Numbered from the stretch's first letter, positions 7,352 through 15,830 are shown. The stretch: DNA of 64,000 bases from Shimia sp039969785 (GCF_039969785.1 NZ_JBDVNC010000033.1:1-64000), one strand, 5' to 3'. Numbers and translations: made by a program. The notes: a model not told the origin generated them from the letters alone.

Positions 7352-8515
7352 TCATTTAAAGGCTACGCTAATCGGGATCCCACCAAGTATTTCACCCAAA
7401 TTAGTTGCTCTCTGGCTCCGACTAAACCGGCCGTTTTCGTTCAATCCACCGCCAATCAGCTTCACGACATCGGGCGATCCAGCGAACTTCGAGTGGCTTC
7501 CAGAACTGGAATTGCTAACCTTGGAAAGATCAATTGCGATAACACCAAGTTCTGCTAGCTCGTTGATATCCGATGCGCCAACGCGCGGAACACCTCCGGC
7601 GATACGGCGGGAAATGTTTAGAGCGCTGTCTTCCTCGGACAGCAAAACGTAGAACCTGTCGAATTTCGTATCGATTTGCTCTAGTTGGGCGCGGAACAGG
7701 TCCATATCGATATCAGGCGACGCTAGTATGATAGTCTGCAATCGCTCGTTAGCATTGAACCTGCCCGTCTGTACTGCATCTTTCATAGCTTCCATGGTAA
7801 GGAATGCCCCCATAGAATGCGCAAAAATATCGTACCCTTCTGCATTTGTGCGACCCAAAATCGAGCTTATTTCGGGTATTTTTGGTCTGGCAATCAGTGC
7901 ACTATTCAAATCATACACATAGCGGGTGAGACTCGCGCCAGATGCCCAATCAAACAGCACCGGTACGCCTTGAAAACCGCTGTCCTCGACAAACTGGGCC
8001 AACCTTAGCAGTGCGTCACTTGTCGTATTGTTGTAGCCGTGTACGAAAAACAGAATGTCCCTTTGGCCTTTCGGGATTTTCTGCAGCTCGCGATTCACCG
8101 ATGCAATGAAGGCCTCGTCACTTGCGTAGACTGTGGGCTCGACAATCGCGAATTCGGTTCTTGGATCAGGCGGCAGCCTTTTTGGTCGTTCTAGTTCGCC
8201 CACAACATGTGTAGGCGGAATCGATACCTGTACTGACGCGAGACCCAACTCTGGTGCGCGCTGAGCAGAGTAAAATGCGCCAACAGTTTCGGTCGCTTGC
8301 CGTGTTGATGCGATGAACACCTTTTGCCTGACCGCGGCCTCAATAGACGCGACCGGGACCTCAGGGTTATCCACTCCCACGAGTTCCGGAGGTGGAGAGC
8401 ACGAAGCCAGCACCACGACCGCAGTAATGTAGAGCAGCCAGCGAAAATTGGCTCCGTTAGACCTCACCGATTTCAGCAAGCGTTTGGGATACCATCGAAA
8501 AATATACATTGGCAT
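7352..8515 (-). CDS. Lipoprotein alpha/beta hydrolase, DUF900 family
   Basis: The 387-residue protein has a basic N-terminus, a membrane segment at about 26-38 and a lipobox LASC ending at C39, so it is probably anchored in a membrane facing the periplasm. The hydrolase fold shows FFVHGYNNT (oxyanion strand), VLFDWASG and the nucleophile elbow AHSMGAF with S234. DUF900 proteins are esterase/lipase-like with unknown substrates. Codon use is more AT-rich than the backbone genes, which suggests transfer. It is the last gene of a leftward run with the DUF1254 gene and a small secreted peptide. Confidence 0.82.
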   Translation of the reverse strand: MPMYIFRWYPKRLLKSVRSNGANFRWLLYITAVVVLASCSPPPELVGVDNPEVPVASIEAAVRQKVFIASTRQATETVGAFYSAQRAPELGLASVQVSIPPTHVVGELERPKRLPPDPRTEFAIVEPTVYASDEAFIASVNRELQKIPKGQRDILFFVHGYNNTTSDALLRLAQFVEDSGFQGVPVLFDWASGASLTRYVYDLNSALIARPKIPEISSILGRTNAEGYDIFAHSMGAFLTMEAMKDAVQTGRFNANERLQTIILASPDIDMDLFRAQLEQIDTKFDRFYVLLSEEDSALNISRRIAGGVPRVGASDINELAELGVIAIDLSKVSNSSSGSHSKFAGSPDVVKLIGGGLNENGRFSRSQRATNLGEILGGIPISVAFK

Positions 8516-8539
8516 GTGACATCTCTCTTCTTTTCCAGT

Positions 8540-8659
8540 TCACGGACGATCGGGTCTGATCAAAGTCACTCTAAGATCCTCCGCAAACGCAGGCGCGAAG
8601 GTAAATGCTGAGACCCCAGCTATGAGCAGGACTTGGAGTTGTTGTTTTAGCGGTCTCAT
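8540..8659 (-). CDS. Short secreted peptide, possibly the truncated start of a larger gene
   Basis: A 39-residue frame starts MRPLKQQLQVLLIAGVSAFT and has a clear Sec signal peptide ending at APAFA before the mature start EDLRVTLIRPDRP. It lies between the DUF1254 gene (13 bases from its stop) and the DUF900 hydrolase on the same strand. So short a mature part suggests a 5' remnant of a periplasmic protein whose body was deleted, but a genuine small peptide cannot be excluded. Confidence 0.4.
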   Translation of the reverse strand: MRPLKQQLQVLLIAGVSAFTFAPAFAEDLRVTLIRPDRP

Positions 8660-8672
8660 TGGATAAACCTTT

Positions 8673-10241
8673 CTATTGCATCGGTTCTATTTCGCCGGGT
8701 TGCCATGTCTTGTCGAACCAGGGCTCAAGCGGCCCATAGAGACGCAGAGCAGCGAACCAACCTTTTCCCGGCACGGTCTGAATCCAGTTTGCATCCTTGC
8801 CAGCAGGTGCTTCTGGTCCAAAATAAAGATCCACTGAGCCGTCTTTATTGACATCAAGCTCGTGCCGCTTGCTGTTCTTGGCTGGGAATGGCTGCTCAGT
8901 CTGAAGTTGCGAGCGCGTTTGCGGGTCGTATACGACGACCGACCAGAAATCCTTGGCGGGTACATCGGCAGGAATACTTATTTTGTAGGTTTTGCCGCCA
9001 TCAGGGTATTCGCCGTTCGCATCAGTTGTGATCATCGCGTATTGCGAACCAGCCCCGACCATCTTGTTGACCATCGCCGGGGTGTTGACCGTGCCCATGT
9101 AGAACGTGAGGGTTCGAGCGTCCAAGTAACGACCTCCCAGGCCTTTGTCCCTCAAAAACTCGTGGCTGCCACCGACGAACGCAGCAAACCAACCACTATT
9201 CTCATACAAGAATGCCTCCTTCATCGGGCGGAAGAAGATCGCCCGTGCGGTAGCGTTTCCGACGGCCACAGCTTTGGTCAGCAGTGCCTTTGTCCGCGCA
9301 TCTGGCTCAAACGGCTTCCCCTTCTGGATGCCGATAGAAGCGATCAATCCACGCGTTTCGGGATCAATCAGCGAAAGGGGTTCACGCTGAATGATGCTGT
9401 TCAATTCTTCATAGAAGTGAAAGTCATTGACGTGAATCGTGTTGAAGGGAACCTCAGAGCCGCTGATGAAATTCATCTCCGGCTGGTTACCTTTGTCCTT
9501 CAGGGGGTAGATTTTTAAGCCATTCCTGAACATGTCGTTGGCGACGTCAGGTTTGCCGTCAACGAGAAACCCGCGCAGGATCAGCCAGTTCACATATGTT
9601 GGCGACTTGACCACGATGTATGTCTTGCCGTCCACGTCGGCGAACTCGCCACCAATCGGTCCATCGAGATCGCCTTCGTAATCAGGCGGCAGGATCAGAT
9701 ACTTTCCACCCTTGCCCTGATCAAGGCCAGGGGCTCCCATATCGACGACGAAACGCTGCCATGCATCATCCACCGTTCCCGGACCAGTGCCCGGGGGGAT
9801 CTCGACAACAGTCGGCCCATCCCTGTCCAACTCAAGGATAGCGGTCGCGTAAACCGTATCCGTATTGCCGGTAAGGAACAGCGGGTCCGAGTCCATCAAC
9901 TTGTCAAAGAGGACGACGTCGCTTGCCCGCTTCGCCCCGATATCGACCCCACCCAGACGAATTGCCTCAATGGACGTGGCTGGTATCCCGCTCAGAAAGG
10001 CCTCCACGCCACGCATGAAGATTAAGTTGTCATAAACTTTCTGAACGGTTTCTTCATCAGGCATGCCATCAAAGAATTTCAGGTCTCCAATTGGCGTCTC
10101 TACATGATCGGGTGTCAGGATGGACTGTGGTATCTTGTTGTTGTAGCCCTGCGTGTTTTGCGCAACGCTCATTGTCCCAAGACCAAACAGCAGAAGAACG
10201 GCAATCACCGGCAGACTTTTTTTCCTTGTAGATTTAGTCAT
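8673..10241 (-). CDS. Secreted DUF1254/DUF1214 domain protein
   Basis: The 522-residue protein begins with a signal peptide (basic start, hydrophobic IAVLLLFGLGTMSVAQ). The DUF1254 domain covers roughly 50-260, with the family segments GNTDTVYATAILELD and GPTVVEIPP. The DUF1214 domain covers about 330-510, with FWSVVVYDPQTRS and the terminal NWIQTVPGKGWF. These periplasmic proteins are widespread and have no agreed biochemical role. A TetR regulator lies 38 bases upstream on the same strand, and the pair may be an inducible unit. Confidence 0.87.
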   Translation of the reverse strand: MTKSTRKKSLPVIAVLLLFGLGTMSVAQNTQGYNNKIPQSILTPDHVETPIGDLKFFDGMPDEETVQKVYDNLIFMRGVEAFLSGIPATSIEAIRLGGVDIGAKRASDVVLFDKLMDSDPLFLTGNTDTVYATAILELDRDGPTVVEIPPGTGPGTVDDAWQRFVVDMGAPGLDQGKGGKYLILPPDYEGDLDGPIGGEFADVDGKTYIVVKSPTYVNWLILRGFLVDGKPDVANDMFRNGLKIYPLKDKGNQPEMNFISGSEVPFNTIHVNDFHFYEELNSIIQREPLSLIDPETRGLIASIGIQKGKPFEPDARTKALLTKAVAVGNATARAIFFRPMKEAFLYENSGWFAAFVGGSHEFLRDKGLGGRYLDARTLTFYMGTVNTPAMVNKMVGAGSQYAMITTDANGEYPDGGKTYKISIPADVPAKDFWSVVVYDPQTRSQLQTEQPFPAKNSKRHELDVNKDGSVDLYFGPEAPAGKDANWIQTVPGKGWFAALRLYGPLEPWFDKTWQPGEIEPMQ

Positions 10242-10279
10242 TTTCGTTCTCCCATTTTCTACACGCTGCGCTCGCGTAG

Positions 10280-10954
10280 CTATTTGCGAATGAGGCTCGA
10301 AGAGCCTTCGATCAGTTGCTCAGAGCCATAAAGAGTGGAAATCCAGATCCGAGCCAACGCCGTCTGAACGGGCTCCGGCGGGCTTCTGGGATGTCGACCA
10401 AACGCCTGGACGACGGTGTAGGCATCAAGACGATTGAGCGCCGTGGCGACCGGAAGAGCGTCAAATTTCGGAGTAAGGCCCTGGGCCTGGTCCGCCTCGA
10501 TACGGGCACAAGCAGCTTCGTCAAACCGCTCCAAAAACCCAGTCCAGTCCTCATCAAAACGTTTGTCCATTGCGGCGGCATCGGTTATCGCCCGAAGGAA
10601 AGGCCCCCGCTGATAGCAAACGCCAACCATGCCGATAAGAGCCTCTTCAACGAGTTCGGACGGATCACCTGTACCCGAAATCCAAGGTTGGGCAGCCGTC
10701 AGGATTTCCTCTCCGATTATTTCCAACAAAACCTGCATCACGGCGCGCAGGTCTCTGAAATGTGGATAAAAAGCTGACCGGCTCAGACCTGCCGCGTCCA
10801 TAATCTTTGCGACGGTCATATCGTTGAATGGATGCGACCAGACAAAGTCCAGTGCCGCATTCAAAATGGCAGCCCGTGTTCTGTCCGACTTGCGTATCTT
10901 TTGCGTGGGCTGTGGAAATATCTTTAGTGGGGATGGCAATACACTTTCTGACAT
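10280..10954 (-). CDS. TetR/AcrR-family transcriptional regulator
   Basis: The 224-residue regulator has a TetR helix-turn-helix at about 22-70: RAAILNAALDFVW, then MTVAKIMDAAGLSRSAFYPH with the usual YxHF recognition end. The C-terminal ligand and dimer domain is diverged. It precedes the DUF1254 gene with 38 bases between them and is probably cotranscribed. A perfect palindrome overlaps its own start codon, so autorepression is likely. The ligand cannot be read from the sequence. Confidence 0.88.
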   Translation of the reverse strand: MSESVLPSPLKIFPQPTQKIRKSDRTRAAILNAALDFVWSHPFNDMTVAKIMDAAGLSRSAFYPHFRDLRAVMQVLLEIIGEEILTAAQPWISGTGDPSELVEEALIGMVGVCYQRGPFLRAITDAAAMDKRFDEDWTGFLERFDEAACARIEADQAQGLTPKFDALPVATALNRLDAYTVVQAFGRHPRSPPEPVQTALARIWISTLYGSEQLIEGSSSLIRK

Positions 10955-10961
10955 AGTGTCA
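10949..10961. promoter_or_regulatory. Candidate TetR operator overlapping the regulator's start codon
   Basis: TGACATAGTGTCA is a perfect 5-3-5 inverted repeat. It spans the start codon (10952-10954) of the leftward TetR gene and lies beside an AT-rich stretch that could hold its promoter. TetR regulators commonly bind short palindromes at their own start. Repression by this protein is inferred. Confidence 0.45.
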
Positions 10962-11375
10962 ATTTATAATATCATCATGTCGCTCGTCAATGATTCTGAT
11001 CAATAAGACACACGATTCTTAGGGATGGGTCCGGCACCTGAAGCCTAGATAGTGGGTGCGGCGAATGACCGGGAATGACCTTAGACTTGCATGCCGAGAT
11101 GAGTGGTCGATTCGGGAAATTGTTCAACATCACCACTCCACAATTATCGTGTGGGAAAGTTTGATATAATGAACTTTGCTGCAGATGCATCGGGCCGGTT
11201 TGTCCGCTTCACGTCGATCAAGCCGAAAAAATGCTGCATGATGCACGAACGTCAGCAATGCGAAAGCTGCAGCGCGGCATCAGATCGGCCGACGAGCGGC
11301 AACTGTGGGCCGTCCCTGTCTTTTCCAGTACATATGGACTGGACTTCATGCGGTCCGCAAGCATGTGTGTCGGCC
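10955..11375. other. Non-coding region between the TetR gene and the recombinase module
   Basis: About 420 bases hold the AT-rich promoter side of the TetR gene (10955-11000) and then sequence without a convincing gene. Short open frames exist, for example 21 codons from 11099, but none has a ribosome site or a clear family. It probably contains the promoter for the rightward genes from 11376 and a boundary between two imported blocks. Confidence 0.4.
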
Positions 11376-11579
11376 ATGGAGAAGGATACGAAATATAATT
11401 TTGGCGAAGCATTCGCGCGGCTGACTTGTTTGCTGGAGGATGCGGCAGGTTTGGCGGCAGACGGGCAGTCCCCCCGGTTGAAAGCAATGACACGGGTTCA
11501 TATTAGCGATGCGCTTGAAACAGCCCTTCACGCGGTGGGTGCCGTTTTGAATGAGATCAGGGCGGAGCTGGATCAGTAA
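11376..11579 (+). CDS. Small helical protein of unknown function, paralogue of the gene at 3674
   Basis: The 67-residue protein starts MEKDTKYNFGEAFARLTCLL and carries LLEDAAGLAADGQSP. The pattern matches the minus-strand gene at 3674-3889: a charged MEKD/MEND start, then LEDAA, then a GQxP turn, then a C-terminal helix. The ATG at 11376 is chosen because of that shared start. It lies 89 bases before the DUF3489 - DUF2924 - recombinase genes on the same strand, so it may be a companion of that module. The function is unknown. Confidence 0.5.
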   Translation: MEKDTKYNFGEAFARLTCLLEDAAGLAADGQSPRLKAMTRVHISDALETALHAVGAVLNEIRAELDQ

Positions 11580-11668
11580 AAACAATCCTGGAATTCACCG
11601 CCCGGCCAGTCCGGGCCAGTCTCAGTGCAAGGCTGCGGAAGAACCGTGGTCACTTACAGGAGACAGAC

Positions 11669-11887
11669 ATGATCAACCCCAAGCCGCAAACCAAACGTGC
11701 ACAGCTTACGAAGCTGATCAAGCGCAAGTCAGGCGCGTCAATCGACGCGATCGGGCGAAAGCTGGAGTGGCAGCCCCATACAATCCGTGCCGAAATCTCA
11801 CGCCTGCGCAAACTGGGATTAGCCGTAACCTGTACTCCCTCATCAAAAGGGCCAGTGTATCGGGTGCATGAACCGGAGCAAAACTGA
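11669..11887 (+). CDS. DUF3489 small helix-turn-helix protein
   Basis: The 72-residue basic protein resembles DUF3489: TKRAQLTKLIKRKSGASIDA, then the winged-helix-like segment WQPHTIRAEISRLRKLG. AGGAGA precedes the ATG. The last base of its stop codon is the first base of the DUF2924 gene. DUF3489 genes are often found directly before DUF2924 and large serine recombinase genes, so a role as accessory DNA-binding factor in recombination is plausible but not shown. Confidence 0.75.
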   Translation: MINPKPQTKRAQLTKLIKRKSGASIDAIGRKLEWQPHTIRAEISRLRKLGLAVTCTPSSKGPVYRVHEPEQN

Positions 11888-12303
11888 TGATTGCAGACCT
11901 GGAGCGCAGGATCGAAGATACCGAGACCTGGGATCACGCGCGCTGTCACGATGCCTGGATTGCAATGACGGGTACCATGCCGGGGTCGCGCCTGTCGCTG
12001 AGGTTCTTGCGCAAAGCCCTGGCCTTTGAACTTCAGTGCAAAGAGCTGGGCGGGCATACCGCGGCAATCCGGCGACAGTTCAGAGCAGGTGTCAGGTCTG
12101 CAGCTGCGTCCACACAGGCTCTTACCCCCGGCACGCAACTGGTGCGGGAATGGAATGGTCGGGTCTATCGGGTAAAGGTCACAGCGGACGGCTTTGAGAT
12201 GGATGGCCAGAATTATTCTTCCCTCAGTGCCGTTGCGAAACGGATCACCGGAGCCGAGTGGAGCGGGCCGCGGTTCTTTGGCCTGAACAAACACAAGCCA
12301 TGA
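11887..12303 (+). CDS. DUF2924 domain protein of a recombinase module
   Basis: The 138-residue protein has the DUF2924 layout. An N-terminal helical part contains SRLSLRFLRKALAFELQ. A beta-rich C-terminal part contains LTPGTQLVREWNGRVYRVKV, then a YSSLSAVAKRITGAEWSGPRF segment that resembles a small DNA-binding domain. It overlaps the recombinase start by four bases (ATGA). The tight coupling suggests that it acts with the recombinase, perhaps as a directionality or target factor; that is inference. Confidence 0.8.
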   Translation: MIADLERRIEDTETWDHARCHDAWIAMTGTMPGSRLSLRFLRKALAFELQCKELGGHTAAIRRQFRAGVRSAAASTQALTPGTQLVREWNGRVYRVKVTADGFEMDGQNYSSLSAVAKRITGAEWSGPRFFGLNKHKP

Positions 12304-13904
12304 AACGGGTCCGCTGCGCCATTTACACCCGCAAGAGTTCAGAAGATGGATTGGAACAGGACTTCAACTCGCTGGATGCCCAACGTGAGGCCTGTGAAGC
12401 CTATATCTCCAGTCAGAGGCATGAGGGCTGGGAACTGCTCCCGGATCATTACGATGACGGCGGCATCTCGGGCGGGCATCTTGAGCGCCCAGCGTTGCTA
12501 CGGCTGATGCAGGCGGTGGATGCAAAGCAGGTCGACCAGATTGTCGTTTACAAGATAGACCGGCTGACCCGATCATTGGCCGACTTTGCGAAACTGGTGG
12601 ATCGGTTGGATACAGCAGAGGCGTCCTTTGTCTCTGTGACGCAATCCTTCAATACAGCCACCAGCATGGGCCGATTGACGCTGAATGTGCTGCTCAGCTT
12701 CGCTCAGTTTGAGCGCGAGGTCACGGCCGAGCGTATCCGGGACAAGATCGCCGCATCCAAACGCAAAGGGTTGTGGATGGGTGGGAACGTGCCGCTTGGC
12801 TACGAGCCTGACGGGCGAACCTTGCGGATCAACCCGGATGAGGCCGAGGTGGTTCGCAAGATCTATGATCTCTATGATGATTGGGGCGCCATGAACTTTG
12901 TACGCGAGGCCGCTGCCCGGCTGGACCTGCGGTCGAAATCCAGGCGCGCACCAGACGGCAAACAGCGAGGCGGCAACCTCATGTCCCGCGGACAACTACA
13001 CCACATCCTGACCAACCCGATTTATGCCGGACGCATCCGACACAAAGGAAAGGCGTTTGAGGGGCAGCATCCGGCAATCATTGATCCCGTGCGATGGGAT
13101 GCATTGCAGGAACGATTGAGCGATGGTGCTGTGAAAGCACGTCGATCAAAACAGCACCGTGATCCGTCTCCGCTTGCCGGAAAGATTGTGGATGAGGCGG
13201 GGGATCGGCTCACTCCCAGCCATACGAAGAAGGGCGACAAGCGGTATAGGTACTATATCTCACAAAAGCTGGTGACCGGTGTCACACGTTTGGATGAGAA
13301 ACAGCGGACATGGCGTATTCCGGCACTCCAGGTGGAAAGCGCCATTGCCACCGCGGTGCAGAAACGGATCACGCAGCTTTCTGAGGCGGCGAACGTCCAA
13401 CAATTTCCCGGAATTGAAACACCGGTACACGATGCAAAAGAAGCTTTGAACGTAGTCGAACGGGTTCGCATCGCGCGTGGCCAGCTAACGGCCGATCTGA
13501 GTGCTTGCGAAGTGCACAAACTAATTGGTGCCGAATTGGATTGCGATCCTGGCGACCTCACACTCGACCTGCCATTTACCGAGCGTAGGCGCGGCGTTGA
13601 AATGAAACTGGTGGTTGGCAACGATGCCGCTGAAGTCGATGAGAAACTGCTCGCCAACATCATTCGGGCCAACCAATGGTACCTACGCCTGAAGGAAGGC
13701 AAGAGCTTTGAGACCATTGCTGCCGAAGCAGGCACCTCAAAACGTCGGGTTCAGCAGGTCATCGATATCGCATTTCTCGCGCCAGACATCGTTTGTGATA
13801 TCACCAATGGTACCCAGCCCATGGGCCTGACGTCAGACTGGTGCCTGCGCCACGACCTGCCTTCCGATTGGCAGACGCAACGTAAGCGCATCACAACCCT
13901 CTGA
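12300..13904 (+). CDS. Large serine recombinase (resolvase/invertase superfamily)
   Basis: The 534-residue enzyme starts at the ATG overlapping the DUF2924 stop. The catalytic domain shows YTRKSSEDG with the nucleophile serine S13, SLDAQREAC, KIDRLTRSLADF and LLSFAQFEREVTAERIRDK. A recombinase domain follows, with GYEPDGRTLRINPDEA and HHILTNPIYAGRIRHKG, then a zinc-ribbon/coiled region lacking the usual cysteine cluster and a C-terminal helix-turn-helix-like part (FETIAAEAGTSKRRVQQ). Such enzymes integrate and excise islands between short att sites. It is the last gene before the tRNA-Gln and is the likely mobility gene of the neighbouring island. Confidence 0.9.
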   Translation: MKRVRCAIYTRKSSEDGLEQDFNSLDAQREACEAYISSQRHEGWELLPDHYDDGGISGGHLERPALLRLMQAVDAKQVDQIVVYKIDRLTRSLADFAKLVDRLDTAEASFVSVTQSFNTATSMGRLTLNVLLSFAQFEREVTAERIRDKIAASKRKGLWMGGNVPLGYEPDGRTLRINPDEAEVVRKIYDLYDDWGAMNFVREAAARLDLRSKSRRAPDGKQRGGNLMSRGQLHHILTNPIYAGRIRHKGKAFEGQHPAIIDPVRWDALQERLSDGAVKARRSKQHRDPSPLAGKIVDEAGDRLTPSHTKKGDKRYRYYISQKLVTGVTRLDEKQRTWRIPALQVESAIATAVQKRITQLSEAANVQQFPGIETPVHDAKEALNVVERVRIARGQLTADLSACEVHKLIGAELDCDPGDLTLDLPFTERRRGVEMKLVVGNDAAEVDEKLLANIIRANQWYLRLKEGKSFETIAAEAGTSKRRVQQVIDIAFLAPDIVCDITNGTQPMGLTSDWCLRHDLPSDWQTQRKRITTL

Positions 13905-14071
13905 AATCCCTGCTTCGCGTATCGCGGAAATCGCCTGTCCAGACGGATGCGTTATCGACGGTCGTAAACCCGAAGGATTTGCGTCTGACCAAGCCGTTCC
14001 CCGCCATAACCTACGGAAACCACGCAGCAATTCAGTCGCGCGTCTGGTATCATAGGTTTTGAAAGAATGGT
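13905..14071. other. Short spacer between the recombinase and tRNA-Gln, candidate attachment-site region
   Basis: These 167 bases carry no open frame with recognisable features. By position they should contain one island end. I looked for a second copy of the tRNA 3' sequence in the window and did not see one, so the att core is not identified. Confidence 0.3.
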
Positions 14072-14146
14072 TGGCTGGGGTGGTAGGATTCGAACCTACG
14101 ATCTCCTGTACCAAAAACAGTTGCCCTACCGCTAGGCCACACCCCA
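14072..14146 (-). tRNA. tRNA-Gln, anticodon TTG
   Basis: Read on the minus strand, the 75 bases fold as a cloverleaf. The acceptor stem TGGGGTG pairs with CACCCCA, the D arm is GCCT...GGGC, the anticodon loop is TTTTGGT with anticodon TTG (glutamine CAA), and the T arm is GTAGG-TTCGAAT-CCTAC. The 3' CCA is encoded. The 3' end faces the accessory region, the usual orientation for island integration beside a tRNA. Confidence 0.95.
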
Positions 14147-14159
14147 TCCGTGGGGGGCT

Positions 14160-14187
14160 AATTAATGGGGGAACGGGGCGGGTGCAA
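14160..14187 (-). promoter_or_regulatory. Likely promoter of tRNA-Gln
   Basis: On the minus strand TTGCAC (14187-14182) is followed after 16 bases by TTAATT (14165-14160), about 14 bases before the tRNA 5' end. Position and spacing fit a housekeeping sigma promoter with a reasonable -35 and a weak -10. Confidence 0.4.
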
Positions 14188-14364
14188 GGGCTGAAATGAA
14201 CTTTTTGATGCATTTATTGGAACACGACTTTGACGAAGACCCCCGGGCCTGATTTGCGAAGGGAAACACGTGACAGACCCGACGTCACATTCAATTGCGA
14301 GCATGGACAAGGATAGCGCGTTTCGTCCATGCTGACATGCAAACAGAGCCTTTGGAGGATCGAT

Positions 14365-15594
14365 ATGGAACTGGGATTGCGTCCGGAAATGCGTCAGCTA
14401 CTGGAACGGGTCAAAGAGATGATCCAAACGGATATTCTACCTTTGGAGGATGCGTTTCAGGCTGAAATCGGCAAGGGCGATCGGTGGACATATACGCCGC
14501 GACAGGCGGAAATTCTTGAGGGGTTGAAAGCACTTGCTAGGGAGCGTGGGCTTTGGAATTTCTGGTTGACGGACAGCACCCGTGGGTTCGGTTTAACGAC
14601 TGTGGAATATGCGTATTTCGCCGAGGAAATGGGAAAAACGCCACTGGGAGCAGAGGTTTTCAATTGCTCGGCCCCAGACACGGGAAACATGGAAGTGTTT
14701 GAGCGCTATGGCTCTGCTGAGATGAAAGAGCAGTGGCTGAAACCCTTGTTAGAGGGGGACATTCGGTCTGCCTATCTGATGACCGAGCCGGACGTGGCGA
14801 GCTCGGATGCGACAAACATTTCAATGCCTTGCGTTCTGGACGGCGACGAATATGTCTTAAACGGAGAAAAATACTGGGCCTCTGGGGCAGGGGATCCGCG
14901 CTGCAAGGTCTATATCGTGATGGTTAAAACCGGAGGCGATGAGCAGCCGGTTTATAATCGCCAATCGATGATTGTTGTGCCCGCTGATACACCCGGGATA
15001 GAGATTTTGCGGCCCATGTTGGTATATGGTCACGATGACGCGCCGCATGGTCATATGCACATTCGGTTCACTGATGTGCGCGTGCCCAAAGCCCAAATTT
15101 TATTGGGCGAAGGGCGCGGTTTTGAGATCGCTCAGGGGCGGTTGGGGCCGGGGCGGATACATCATTGTATGCGCGCGATTGGACAGGCTGAAGCGGCGTT
15201 GGAACGGATGTGTCGCAGGGCGCTGGACCGGGAGGCGTTTGGTAAGCCGATTGCGCATCTGGGTGCCAATTATGACATCATCGCCAATTGCCGGATAGAG
15301 ATCGAACAAGCGCGTCTTTTGTGCCTGAAAACGGCGTGGGTGATGGATCAGGGCGACGCCCGCGCAGCCGCGCCCTGGATCAGTCAAATCAAGGTGTTAG
15401 CGCCGAATGTGGCGCTGAAAGTGATTGACGAGGCCGTGCAGATGTTTGGCGGGACCGGCATATCACAGGACACGCCTTTGGCGCATGCCTGGACACATGT
15501 GCGGACCTTGAGGCTGGCCGATGGGCCGGACGCGGTGCACCGCCGTCAGGTTGCCCGTACTGAGCTGAAAAAATACACGCAGCAAAAGGTCTGA
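14365..15594 (+). CDS. Acyl-CoA dehydrogenase
   Basis: The 409-residue flavoenzyme resembles the ACAD10/11-like bacterial acyl-CoA dehydrogenases. Key segments are AYLMTEPDVASSDATN (flavin and substrate loop), GEKYWASGAGDPRCK, the FTDVRVP hairpin, GRLGPGRIHHCMR, DREAFGKPIAHLGAN and the C-terminal QMFGGTGISQDTPLAH. It would oxidise an acyl-CoA at the alpha-beta bond with FAD and pass electrons to electron-transfer flavoprotein. TTGGAGGATCGAT precedes the chosen ATG; an earlier ATG at 14329 would add 12 residues without a good ribosome site. It is the first backbone gene after the tRNA and has no operon partner. Confidence 0.9.
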   Translation: MELGLRPEMRQLLERVKEMIQTDILPLEDAFQAEIGKGDRWTYTPRQAEILEGLKALARERGLWNFWLTDSTRGFGLTTVEYAYFAEEMGKTPLGAEVFNCSAPDTGNMEVFERYGSAEMKEQWLKPLLEGDIRSAYLMTEPDVASSDATNISMPCVLDGDEYVLNGEKYWASGAGDPRCKVYIVMVKTGGDEQPVYNRQSMIVVPADTPGIEILRPMLVYGHDDAPHGHMHIRFTDVRVPKAQILLGEGRGFEIAQGRLGPGRIHHCMRAIGQAEAALERMCRRALDREAFGKPIAHLGANYDIIANCRIEIEQARLLCLKTAWVMDQGDARAAAPWISQIKVLAPNVALKVIDEAVQMFGGTGISQDTPLAHAWTHVRTLRLADGPDAVHRRQVARTELKKYTQQKV

Positions 15595-15673
15595 AACCAG
15601 CATCGGCAGCGCGTCGGTATCACGTCGGTATTGCGTCGGTTTGAAATTTCGGGGGTCCGATCCCCCGGAGTTT

Positions 15674-15751
15674 TCAGATCAGCGGCACCAAGGGTACACC
15701 GCCACAAGCGGCCAATGTCAGAAGGGTGGTCAGCAATAGAATAATGCGCAT
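15674..15751 (-). CDS. Very small lipoprotein (25 residues)
   Basis: The frame encodes MRIILLLTTLLTLAACGGVP followed by LVPLI. It is a complete lipoprotein signal with lipobox LAAC at residues 13-16 and only ten residues after the acylated cysteine. Similar tiny lipoproteins ending in VPLVPLI-like tails occur in this bacterial family, from memory. No function is known. It lies convergent to the acyl-CoA dehydrogenase and is too short for most gene finders. Confidence 0.6.
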   Translation of the reverse strand: MRIILLLTTLLTLAACGGVPLVPLI

Positions 15752-15830
15752 GTCGGTTGTCCTGTTCTGCCCGGGCCTGTTTGCGCACATCGGCGCGACC
15801 TTTGGCAAGACCTCAACGCAAACTTTGCGC

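Noticed and set aside
11099..11164. A 21-codon frame with a start vaguely like chorismate synthase (GKLFNITT)
   Set aside because: The match is about eight residues, then diverges and stops; chance is likely.
1..14071. A new phage-defence system in the accessory region
   Set aside because: The clear defence genes are a known type of restriction-modification system; the other genes are mobility, envelope or unknown small proteins without defence-type domains.
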